Source of the DNA: a bacterium
Lineage (GTDB): Bacteria; Actinomycetota; Acidimicrobiia; Spongiisociales; ZC4RG35
DNA length: 42,910 nucleotides
NCBI GenBank assembly: GCA_028819345.1
Contig: JAPPLW010000063.1
Coordinates: 1 to 42,910, forward strand
Direction of reading: 5' to 3'
Below the pieces are notes generated by a model. That model was not told the DNA's origin and did no database searches. It worked only from the letters and a program-made list of their open reading frames with translations. Positions 26,953 to 35,088 of this stretch are shown one piece after another; within the stretch, counting starts at the first letter, position 1; the number at the start of each line of letters is the position of its first letter. A program made the position numbers and the translations under genes.

Positions 26953-28680
26953 TCAGGACGCCTGCCGCTCCAGACGCGCGGCGGTGGGAGTGGCGGTTCC
27001 GTCCGGCTCCACCCTGACCCCGTACACCTCCTCGGCCTTCTCCACCGACACGTATTCGTCGAGCACGTCCTCGCGGACCAACTCGATGGGACGGTCGAGA
27101 GGGTCTCCCCATCCTCCGCCGCCCGCCGAGAAGTTTCTGAAGCCCTCTCCAGGCTGCATGGTGAACCTCTCCATGCGCGCCCGGTGGGCCCGGTCGGTGT
27201 CCGGCCACACGATCATGGTGTTGGTGGTCTCCGGCTCATGGCCGCCCCGGAGCGCCCACGGGCGGGTCTTGGTCTTCTTCTTCATCGACAACAGTTCCCC
27301 CACCGCGACCCACGTCACCTCGCGGCAGACGCCCAACCCTCCCCGCCACTTCCCGGCGCCGCCCGAGTCGCGGCGCAACTCCAACCGCTCGTGAAAGATG
27401 GGAGACTTGTGTTCCAGGACCTCCATGGAGGTGTTGCGGACCGCGGTGGTGGAGAGATGCTGCAGAGCGTTGGAGCCGTCGTGTTCGGGGGTGCCGCCCC
27501 ACCCGATCCCCTCGTTGTTGCTGACCGAGTACATCTCCCCGTTGTCCGGATGGGTGCCCACCGCCATGAACCCGGGCTCGTCGGAACCCGAGGAGGCTGC
27601 GATGTGGTCCATCCCCTGAGCCAGCGCCTTGTTGATCAACTCGAAAGACACCATTGTCGACCAGAGCGTGTAGGTGGCGGCCGGGTAGACCGCATGGAAG
27701 AGATTCCCGGGCGGACAGATCACCTCGAGGGGTTGGTAATGGCCGTGGTTGGCGGGAGTCTCCGGTGTGGTCAGCGATTTGAATACGTTCTTTGCCTGGC
27801 TCAGGGTGCTCCCGAACGGGATATTCACCGGACCGGGGACGCCCGGGTCGGAATCGCCGTAGTCGACGGTGAACTTGTCCCCTTCGATGGTGACCGTCAC
27901 CGCCATCCTGATCAGGTCATGGGAGACCCCGTCGTCGTCCAGCCAGTCATGAGCCGACCACTGTCCGTCCGGCATCGCCCGTACCGCCTCCCGGGCAGTC
28001 TCTGCGCCATGGGAGATGATCATGTCGATGGCCGCATCGACGTCGGCAAGTCCGAATTTGTCCCATATCTGACGAAGCCGCCGCTCCCCCACCCGCATGG
28101 CGGAGATCTGAGCGTTGAAATCTCCGATGATGGTCTCGGGCATCCGGGAGTTGTACCGCAGAATGGCCATGATCTGAGGGTCCACCACACCCCGTTTGAT
28201 CAATTTGACGGCCGGCAGGATCAAACCTTCCTGATGTACGGAGGTGGAGTCCAGCACGTACCCGGGGTCCTTCGCCCCCAGGTCCATCCAATGGGCCCGC
28301 ACCGCCAGGTAAGCGTCGGGCAGGTCGCTTCCCTCGCCGAACACCGGCGTGAACAGCATGGCGTCGGCGGCGTGCGCCCCGCTCCAGTAGGGAACGTTGA
28401 TGATCACCACATCCCCGGGGTGCAGGTTCTCGATTCCCACCTTCTCCACGCCCTTGTGGATGGCGAAGTCGTTGGCGCCCAGGAAGGAGAGAATCCCAGA
28501 CGACTCGGATATCAACCGGCGGTGCCGGTCGTAAACGGAGATACCGAAGTCCAGCACCTCGTAGATAACCGGATTGAACGCGGTCCTCACCAGGGTGCGG
28601 CGCATCTGCTCGGCGGTGGAGTTGAGATAGTGGCGGATCACCTCCACGGTGGCGCCGTCCAGCTTCGGGCGGGCGCTCAT
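26953..28680 (-). CDS. Hydantoinase B/oxoprolinase family protein, first tandem copy
   Basis: The 575-residue HyuB-type subunit directly follows hyuA; ATG 28680 overlaps the hyuA stop (ATGA), so the two are translationally coupled and probably form the primary HyuA-HyuB pair. All blocks listed for the third copy are present. Distinguishing positions include SVYDRHRR, HAADAMLFTPVFGEG, GVVDPQIMAILRYN, DPGVPGPVNIPFG and one inserted Thr in PETTNTMIVW. The frame is intact. Confidence 0.94.
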   Translation of the reverse strand: MSARPKLDGATVEVIRHYLNSTAEQMRRTLVRTAFNPVIYEVLDFGISVYDRHRRLISESSGILSFLGANDFAIHKGVEKVGIENLHPGDVVIINVPYWSGAHAADAMLFTPVFGEGSDLPDAYLAVRAHWMDLGAKDPGYVLDSTSVHQEGLILPAVKLIKRGVVDPQIMAILRYNSRMPETIIGDFNAQISAMRVGERRLRQIWDKFGLADVDAAIDMIISHGAETAREAVRAMPDGQWSAHDWLDDDGVSHDLIRMAVTVTIEGDKFTVDYGDSDPGVPGPVNIPFGSTLSQAKNVFKSLTTPETPANHGHYQPLEVICPPGNLFHAVYPAATYTLWSTMVSFELINKALAQGMDHIAASSGSDEPGFMAVGTHPDNGEMYSVSNNEGIGWGGTPEHDGSNALQHLSTTAVRNTSMEVLEHKSPIFHERLELRRDSGGAGKWRGGLGVCREVTWVAVGELLSMKKKTKTRPWALRGGHEPETTNTMIVWPDTDRAHRARMERFTMQPGEGFRNFSAGGGGWGDPLDRPIELVREDVLDEYVSVEKAEEVYGVRVEPDGTATPTAARLERQAS

Positions 28681-30713
28681 CGAACCACCAGATTCCCCAG
28701 CCGGTCGGGCACCGCGATCTGATCGCTGTGAACGATCGTCACCGAGGTGGGCTCGCGGATGATGGCCGGACCCTCAATCTCTACTTCGGGTTGAAGCAGG
28801 CTCCGCTCATAGATCGGGAACACCCGGCGCTCCCGGGTGGCGAAGTCGAAGGCATGGCGCTCTCCGACCCGGCTGGCCGTTTGATCGATCCCGGAGGATT
28901 GGTCACCGAGATGCCGGGAGGGTTTGTCCAGGAGACCGACACCCCTGACCCGGGCGGTGAGGATCTGCACTTCCTCGTTCAGTTTGTGCCCGTAACGCTC
29001 CAGGTGTTGTTGGTGGAACTTGGCGGCCACCGACTCCTGGTCGTCGGCCTCCTCCAACTCGACCGACAGGGTGTGCTCCTGACCGTTGTAACGCAGATCG
29101 AGATGTCTCATGAACACCCGGTTCTCCGGCGGCACCGACTGCGCGGCCAGCACCCCGTCGGCCTCGCTCTCGAGTTGAGCCAGAACTCCCTGCATCTGCG
29201 CCAGGGTGGCGTCGTCCAGCATGGTCAGCACCGTCTGGCCCACGTCGTACTCCAGATCGGACATCAGCATCCCCCAGGCGGAGAACACGGCCGGAGCGGC
29301 GGGAACCACCACCTCGGGCAACTCCATCTCCCTGGCCAGTAGCGGGGCCAGCATCGGGCCGGCGCCCCCGAAGGCCACCAGGGAGAACTCTCTCGGATCG
29401 AGACCCCGTTCCACAGTGATCTCCCGGATGGCCCCCACCGTGCGGGCCAGCAGGACGTCGAAGACCGAAGCGGCGGCTCGTTCGGTGGACATGCCCAAGG
29501 GCTCTGCCAGTTTCTCGGTGACACCCCTCACGGCCGCCTCCCGGTCGAGGCTCATCTCGCCACCCAGGAACTCGTCCGCCGCCAGGTACCCCAGGCAGAG
29601 GGCGGCGTCGGTTACGGTCGGCTCGGTATTCCCTCGTCCGTAGCAAATCGGCCCGGGAACCGCTCCGGCGCTATGCGGCCCCACCCGGAGGAGGCCCTTG
29701 TCCATCCAGGCGATGGAACCTCCCCCGGCCCCTATGGTGCGGATGTCGAACACCGGGATGCGGATCGGCAGGGCCTCTATCTCGGCCTCATAGACCTCGG
29801 TGGGCGCCCCGTCCACGATCACGCAGGCGTCCAGGCTGGTGCCTCCCACGTCGAATGAGATCAGGGAAGACCGTCCGGTGGACTCTCCCAGGCTGATAGT
29901 CCCGGCGATACCTCCCGCCGGGCCGGAGAAGACGGTGAGCAGGGGTGACACCCGGGCGATTTCCGAAGTCATCGCCCCGCCGGCCGAACGCATTATCAGA
30001 AAGGACCCGTCGAACCCCCGGGCTCGCAACCGCTCTTCCAGGTCGGTGAGATACTTGCCCAGGATGGGCCTTATGTAGGCGTCGGCCACCGCCGTGGAAG
30101 TCCGTTCGTACTCGTGGTACTCCCTCACCAGATCGATCGAGACGGAGACCGACAGATCGGGAAAGGCACTGGTCAGGAGGCTCTTGGCGGCTTCCTCGTG
30201 TTCGGTGTTGGCATAGGAATGAAGAAAGCAGACCGCCACCGATTCCACTCCCCGATCCGAGAGGAGGCGCCCGGCCTCTACCACCGCCTGGCGGTCGAGG
30301 TCCGTCACCACCTTGCCCCGGTGATCTATGCGCCCCGGGACCCCCACCGTGTGACGCCTCTTGACCAACAATTCCGGGCGGCGGTACTGGAAGTCGTACT
30401 TCGAGCCGCTGGGCAGATCTCCCCTGGCGATCTCGAAGATGTCCCGAAAGCCCGCATTGGTGATGATGCCGGTCACCGCCCCCTTCCGCTCCAGGATGGC
30501 GTTGAGCCCCAGGGTGGTGCCGTGGGTGTAGACCGAGGCCTCTTCCAGGGAGGCTTCGGTGGCCTGCGTGGCGGTTATCACGCCGTCCGCCGGAGCCGCG
30601 GGAGTCGTGGGAGCCTTGCGGACCGTGATCTCTCCGCTCTGCTCGTTGTAGGAGATGGCGTCGACGAAGGTCCCGCCTATGTCCACCGCCAAGCGGTATT
30701 TGCGTTCAGTCAT
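28677..30713 (-). CDS. Hydantoinase A/oxoprolinase family protein
   Basis: The 678-residue HyuA-type subunit carries an actin-like (ASKHA) ATPase fold that activates a ring amide by phosphorylation for HyuB. The N-terminal phosphate-binding loop reads RLAVDIGGTFVDAI (residues 7-20), then YTHGTTLGLNAILERKGA, YEYERTSTAV-like HEYERTSTAVADAYI, ISFDVGGTSLDACV, IGAGGGSIAWMD and GPGPICYG-like VPGPICYGRG. The C-terminal part from about 510 is the hydantoinase-A extension. The start is ATG 30713 with a GAGAAAGAAG patch. It follows the deleted amidohydrolase by 26 bp. HyuA/HyuB homologues include N-methylhydantoinase, oxoprolinase and acetophenone/acetone carboxylases, so the reaction is not fixed by sequence. 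Confidence 0.94.
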   Translation of the reverse strand: MTERKYRLAVDIGGTFVDAISYNEQSGEITVRKAPTTPAAPADGVITATQATEASLEEASVYTHGTTLGLNAILERKGAVTGIITNAGFRDIFEIARGDLPSGSKYDFQYRRPELLVKRRHTVGVPGRIDHRGKVVTDLDRQAVVEAGRLLSDRGVESVAVCFLHSYANTEHEEAAKSLLTSAFPDLSVSVSIDLVREYHEYERTSTAVADAYIRPILGKYLTDLEERLRARGFDGSFLIMRSAGGAMTSEIARVSPLLTVFSGPAGGIAGTISLGESTGRSSLISFDVGGTSLDACVIVDGAPTEVYEAEIEALPIRIPVFDIRTIGAGGGSIAWMDKGLLRVGPHSAGAVPGPICYGRGNTEPTVTDAALCLGYLAADEFLGGEMSLDREAAVRGVTEKLAEPLGMSTERAAASVFDVLLARTVGAIREITVERGLDPREFSLVAFGGAGPMLAPLLAREMELPEVVVPAAPAVFSAWGMLMSDLEYDVGQTVLTMLDDATLAQMQGVLAQLESEADGVLAAQSVPPENRVFMRHLDLRYNGQEHTLSVELEEADDQESVAAKFHQQHLERYGHKLNEEVQILTARVRGVGLLDKPSRHLGDQSSGIDQTASRVGERHAFDFATRERRVFPIYERSLLQPEVEIEGPAIIREPTSVTIVHSDQIAVPDRLGNLVVR

Positions 30714-30739
30714 CTTCTTTCTCGCTGGAGCCGTAAATG

Positions 30740-31120
30740 TCAGGAAGCCGATCGGTCATCTCGCACCACGCGACCAGACTGCATCACCAGGGAGATGCCT
30801 CTCATCGCCGACACGTCCGACAACGGGTTTTCATCCACCGCCACCAGATCAGCCATTTTGCCCTGCTCAACAGTACCGATCTGCGACTCCAATCCCAAGA
30901 GGCGAGCAGCGTTGGAGGTGGCCCCGGCCAGGGCCAGTTGGGGGTGAAGCCCGGCCCCTTGCATGAGTTCCATCTCATGCACCGTGACCGAGGTCCCCCC
31001 GATGGGATCTCCGGGGGGATAGTCGTTGACCAAGGTAACCCCCGCCGATATCTCCCCACTGACGCCGTCTAGGACCTGTCCGCGGACAACATCAACCACC
31101 CTGGCGTCGGTCAACCACAC
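30740..31120 (-). pseudogene. Amidohydrolase paralogue with large internal in-frame deletion
   Basis: The 126-residue frame is a copy of the adjacent 393-residue amidohydrolase (31248-32429) lacking its middle. Residues 1-25 (MWLTDARVVDVVRGQVLDG...) match the parent's start, then at about residue 26 the sequence jumps to AGVTLVNDYPPGDPIGGTS, matching the parent near residue 290 to the end (TSNAARLLGLESQIGTVEQGK, VMQSGRVVRDDR). About 267 residues are missing, with the HTH metal motif, the carboxylated Lys region and both later His. Only the Asp of the GTDYPP motif region remains, as NDYPP. It cannot be an active amidohydrolase. The GTG 31120 start keeps an AAGGAGG ribosome-binding site and the frame is open, so it might still be translated. 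The deletion kept the frame and left a short similarity at the junction. Confidence 0.9.
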
Positions 31121-31177
31121 CTCTAGCCTCCTTGTCCGAGTCTTTCGGGCGGGCCGCCCACTGTGCAGGTGTTAGCC

Positions 31178-31220
31178 ATGGCGTCGAATAGGGTCCCGCC
31201 TATGTCCACCGCTAAGCGGT
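31178..31220 (-). pseudogene. Relic of the hyuA 5' end
   Basis: These 43 bases match 30655-30697 (the first codons of hyuA) at 39 of 43 positions. On the minus strand they read HRLAVDIGGTLFDAM, compared with YRLAVDIGGTFVDAI. The start codon is gone (CTA in its place by alignment) and the similarity ends within a few codons. It lies between the full and the deleted amidohydrolase genes, exactly where a second hyuA would lie if an amidohydrolase-hyuA unit had been duplicated in tandem. Confidence 0.85.
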
Positions 31221-31247
31221 GCTTCTCTCCTGTTAGGGAGGTGGACG

Positions 31248-32429
31248 TCAGGAAGACGGCCGGTCGTCGCGGACCACCCTGCCGGACTGCATGACGAAGG
31301 AGATGTTCCGCATGGCCGCCACACCGTCGAGGGGGTTGTCTTCCACAGCCACCAGGTCGGCCACCTTTCCCTCCTCGACTGTGCCGATCTCCGACTCCAG
31401 TCCGAGCAGGCGGGCGGCGTTGGAGGTGGCGCCTTGGAGCGCCAGATGGGGGTGGAGGCCGGCGCCCTCCATAAGTCCCATCTCGTACACCGCCACCGAG
31501 GTGTCCTCGATCGGGTCTCCGGGGGGATAGTCGGTGCCGTTGACCATGGTCACTCCCGCTGCGATCGCACGCTGGATGCTGGCCAGGTGCATCGGTCCCA
31601 CCTCCAGCGACGACTCGATCTGAAACTCCTCGAACCCCTTCCACCGCATCCACTCCTGGGAACGGGTAACGCACAGGGTGGGAGTGAGGAAGACTCCCTT
31701 CGCCGCCATCCGGCCGGCGGTGTCGGCGTCCAGGTCGTAGGCGTGCTCGAAGGAACGGATCCCGGCGTCCAGCGCCCAGTTGATGGCCAGCGATGATCCG
31801 GCGTGGGCCACGACGTAGGTGTCGTGGTGTCGCGTGGCGCTCACCGTGGCCGCCATTTCCTCGCGGGTCATCTCCGGGTGGTCGAACTGCTCTCCCAGCC
31901 CGGCGATGCCACCGGTGATGAAGACCTTGATGTGGGAGCATCCCGCGTCCAACTCGGCCAGGGCGGCGTCCCGGAAGGCCTCAGGTCCGTCGGCCAGGAC
32001 GCTCCCCATGCCGTCGCCGTGACCGCCGGTGGTGGAGAGCGCCCTGCCGGCGCCCACGATCCGGGGAACGTCGGCCCATCCCGCCCTGGCGGCCTCCGCC
32101 AGCAGCAGGTCGGCCTGGTTCTGTTCATGGACGCAGCGGATGGTCGTCACACCCGCCCGCAGGGCGTCCTGGGCCCGCTGGTAGGAGCGGAGCACCGTCA
32201 GCCCGGGGTTCTCATTCAGGTCTATGGAGGAGAAGGGGTACACCACCGACAGGTGGGTGTGGACCGATATGAGTCCGGGGACCAGGTAACGTCCGCCCAG
32301 GCTCATCCGCTCCCCGGCGCCGGGTTGGCGCTGGATGGATCCGATCCGCTCCCCCGAGATCTCCACGCTCACCCCGTCCAGGACCTCGCGTCTCTCTACA
32401 TCAACCACCCTGGCGTCGGTCAGCCACAT
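31248..32429 (-). CDS. Amidohydrolase family protein (imidazolonepropionase/prolidase-like)
   Basis: The 393-residue metal-dependent TIM-barrel hydrolase has a complete set of family residues: GLISVHTHLS (two metal His, about residue 56), HIKVFITGG (carboxylated or bridging Lys), VVAHAG and RSFEHAYDL (His ligands), and VNGTDYPPGDP (catalytic Asp). N- and C-terminal strands form the small beta-sandwich (MWLTDARVVDVE... and VEEGKVADLVAVEDNPLDG). ATG 32429 has AAGGAGG upstream that overlaps the end of the glycosyltransferase gene, with 3 bp between stop and start, so it is translationally coupled to it. The substrate is unknown; it probably hydrolyses an amide or cyclic amide, in keeping with hyuA/hyuB downstream. 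Confidence 0.92.
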   Translation of the reverse strand: MWLTDARVVDVERREVLDGVSVEISGERIGSIQRQPGAGERMSLGGRYLVPGLISVHTHLSVVYPFSSIDLNENPGLTVLRSYQRAQDALRAGVTTIRCVHEQNQADLLLAEAARAGWADVPRIVGAGRALSTTGGHGDGMGSVLADGPEAFRDAALAELDAGCSHIKVFITGGIAGLGEQFDHPEMTREEMAATVSATRHHDTYVVAHAGSSLAINWALDAGIRSFEHAYDLDADTAGRMAAKGVFLTPTLCVTRSQEWMRWKGFEEFQIESSLEVGPMHLASIQRAIAAGVTMVNGTDYPPGDPIEDTSVAVYEMGLMEGAGLHPHLALQGATSNAARLLGLESEIGTVEEGKVADLVAVEDNPLDGVAAMRNISFVMQSGRVVRDDRPSS

Positions 32430-32432
32430 TCT

Positions 32433-35063
32433 CTACCTCCTTGTTGCTCCTTCGAAGCTCTCGACAACGGTGCGGGCCCTGGCTAGCCAGGAATTCTCTT
32501 CTCCCCTGCGGCGAAGAGTATCGCGGATCTCCGGGTTCTTGGAGTCGGCCAACGCCAGATCCAGGGCGCCGGACATGCCCGCCGCGTCCGAGTATGAACG
32601 GACCTCCGGGAAAGCCACCACCTCGGGCATCTCGCTGCAGACCACCGGCTTTCCTCCCGCGAAGTACTCGAAGAGCTTGAGCGGGGATGTCGACCGGGTG
32701 ATCTCGTTCACCGCGAACGGGATCATCGCCACATCGAAGCACTGGAGCCACCGGGGCAGGTCCCCGTAGGGCTGGGCGGAAATCCACTCGACGTTGGGGA
32801 GGTTGAACAGCGGGCGGTGCCTGGTGCTCCGATCGTAGGGAGGGCCGATCAGGAGAAAGCTCCAGTCGCCTCGCGTCTCGGCCACCTCGGTGAGCAGGTC
32901 GTAGTCCAGCCACCGGGCGATGGCGCCGTAGTAGCCGGCGATGGGCCGGCCCTCTGCCAGGAGACGCTGGAGGACCGGATGGGCCGGAGAGGAGACCTGC
33001 CAGTCGGCGAAGTGCTCGAACTCCACCGCGTTGGGGAGGTAGACGGCGTCGGGACGCGGTTGGCTCGCCCGTTCCAGGAGGCTCCGGGCGCTGGCGGTGA
33101 TCATCCCGGCATCGGCCAGTCCGAGGGAGTGAAGCCTTCTCAGTTTGTTCAGGTCGTGGCCGTCGAAGACCTCGATCTCGTCTATCCAGTCGTACACCGT
33201 CCGGGTGCCCTCCGGGTAGCGGGACGCCTGCTCCCAGTTGTAGGTGATCGCCCACACCAGGGGATCGGGCAACTGGTGCAAGGCATCCTGGGGTCCGTTG
33301 TAGAGGAACAGCCGGGGCTCGATCTCCTCCCATCCGGGCGGGCTCTGCTTGGAGTTGTCATAGATCACCGTGTATCCCAGGCGGGAAAAGGCCTGGGCGA
33401 GTTGCTGGGGTCGTTGGAACAGGTGGATGTACCACTCGATCGTGGGGAGGAACACCACCACCCCTTTGCTTTCCGCGATTCGGTCGGTGACCTGGGGGGG
33501 AATCGGCTGTCCCGAGGGCTGGGATGTCCGGAGGCCGGGCGTCTCGGCGCCAGGCAGTACGCGGGCCATTCGGCGACGAAGCCGGTGGCGAAGCCTCCAG
33601 TACCTGGTGACCAGCTTGATGGCGCGGGTCTGGCGGAGATTGTCCAGTTCCAGTTGGAGAAGGTCCCCTCTTCGCTCGGCGTGCGCGTGCTGATCATGGG
33701 CTGCCTGCAACTGCGCCCGGGCGGCCTCCGATTCCCGGATCAACCGGTTTCGAAGCTCCAGGTTGTCCGCCAGAGTCTCGTCCAAATCCTTCTGGGTCCC
33801 AGCCAGGTTCCGGGTCAACGCCAGCGCGATCTCCTGCTGGATCTCCTGGTAAGAAGTGGTCTGCTGTGCTCCCGAGTGCTCGCCAAGCGCCTCCTCGATC
33901 AAGGATGGGACGGCACGGGCCTTCCTCAGCATGGCCTCCGCCCACTCGTACATCATGTGGGATTGGTCGGCGTAGTCCTCCCAGAGGCTTCGGAGTGTTT
34001 CCGGTAATTCGTCCCATGACTCCGGCTCATCGGGAAGACACCAGGGTCCCAGTCGGAGTTCGGCGGCCATGCGGGCCACCTTGGGGTCGTAGGAGATCGA
34101 TACGGACGGGGTGCGTCCCATCGCCGCCAGGATCATCCCGTGCAAGCGCATGTTGAGAGCCATGTCGCTTCGCCCGAAGACCGTGATCATTTGCCCCGGG
34201 CTGAGGTCAGGGGGGGTCAGATGAATGGCGGAGGAGCGCATGAGTCCGGCGATCCGCTCGCAACAGCGCCGGTCGTCGAAGTCATCGGATCCCAGTTCCT
34301 GCATGGGCGCCAACAGCACCGATCCCCCGTTCTCCTCAGCGAAGGCGTCCAGGGCCCGGGCGAGATTGCGTTCCCGTTCGGCCTGGGTCTCAGCCGTTCC
34401 CCAGGACCGGGGCGCCACGGCCACCAGGGGTCGGGGAAGGTCGGAGATGGTCTGGTTCAGCTCGGGCGGCAGATCGACCCGGTCAACCAGCCAGGCAGGA
34501 TCGCCCACCACCGGGGCATCGGTTATGCCGAGCGACTCGAGTTCTAATCGGTCCTGGTCGGTACGCACCGTGAACGCCGAGGCGCTCTCCGCCAATGCCC
34601 TGACCCATTGAGGGGACCGGGGATCATGGAACGGACCGACCCCCACCCCCCAAACCAGGACGGGTGTTCCCGCGGCGGCCGCCGCCAGGGCCGGGGCCAG
34701 ATAGCCGGGGATGTCCGCCGCGTCGCGGCTGAGCGCGTGCTCCGGTAGGAAACCCCACTGATCGGACAGGAGTCCCCCTCCACCCACCATCACCATCCGG
34801 GACCTGTACGCCTCCGACAGCACGGCAGGGACGTCGGCCCGATCCACAGCCTGGACGCCGTGGCTGCGACGGGTGTCCTCCGGATCGCCGGACGCCACGA
34901 CCCACCTTCCATCGGGAAACCTGTCCCGCAAGAGGCTCAGCATCCCGGCTAGGATTGCCTCATCACCGAGGTTCTTGAATCCGTAGTGACCGATTATCAG
35001 TGCGTCGGGCGGGGCCGGGTTCAACTCCGAGTTGTCCGGGCGCACCGAATCGACACTTGTCAC
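32433..35063 (-). CDS. Polysaccharide pyruvyltransferase-glycosyltransferase fusion protein
   Basis: The 876-residue protein joins two enzymes of surface glycan assembly. Residues about 15-400 form a polysaccharide pyruvyltransferase (CsaB-like) domain, with GHYGFKNLGDEAILAGML, MVMVGGGGLLSDQWGF and AVAPRSWG. A coiled-coil and basic linker (about 420-540, QEIQQEIALALTRN ... TRYWRLRHRLRRRM) follows. Residues about 555-870 form a GT-B glycosyltransferase of the TuaH-like type: FLPTIEWYIHLFQRPQQLAQAF, GYYGAIARWLDYDLL, and the nucleotide-sugar motif STSPLKLFEYFAGGKPVV. GTG 35063 was chosen because the longer open frame runs into the divergent M20 gene. Product (inferred): a pyruvylated cell-wall or capsule polymer. 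Confidence 0.88.
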   Translation of the reverse strand: MTSVDSVRPDNSELNPAPPDALIIGHYGFKNLGDEAILAGMLSLLRDRFPDGRWVVASGDPEDTRRSHGVQAVDRADVPAVLSEAYRSRMVMVGGGGLLSDQWGFLPEHALSRDAADIPGYLAPALAAAAAGTPVLVWGVGVGPFHDPRSPQWVRALAESASAFTVRTDQDRLELESLGITDAPVVGDPAWLVDRVDLPPELNQTISDLPRPLVAVAPRSWGTAETQAERERNLARALDAFAEENGGSVLLAPMQELGSDDFDDRRCCERIAGLMRSSAIHLTPPDLSPGQMITVFGRSDMALNMRLHGMILAAMGRTPSVSISYDPKVARMAAELRLGPWCLPDEPESWDELPETLRSLWEDYADQSHMMYEWAEAMLRKARAVPSLIEEALGEHSGAQQTTSYQEIQQEIALALTRNLAGTQKDLDETLADNLELRNRLIRESEAARAQLQAAHDQHAHAERRGDLLQLELDNLRQTRAIKLVTRYWRLRHRLRRRMARVLPGAETPGLRTSQPSGQPIPPQVTDRIAESKGVVVFLPTIEWYIHLFQRPQQLAQAFSRLGYTVIYDNSKQSPPGWEEIEPRLFLYNGPQDALHQLPDPLVWAITYNWEQASRYPEGTRTVYDWIDEIEVFDGHDLNKLRRLHSLGLADAGMITASARSLLERASQPRPDAVYLPNAVEFEHFADWQVSSPAHPVLQRLLAEGRPIAGYYGAIARWLDYDLLTEVAETRGDWSFLLIGPPYDRSTRHRPLFNLPNVEWISAQPYGDLPRWLQCFDVAMIPFAVNEITRSTSPLKLFEYFAGGKPVVCSEMPEVVAFPEVRSYSDAAGMSGALDLALADSKNPEIRDTLRRRGEENSWLARARTVVESFEGATRR

Positions 35064-35088
35064 GACCTCAAGGTTATCACAGCAAGTA

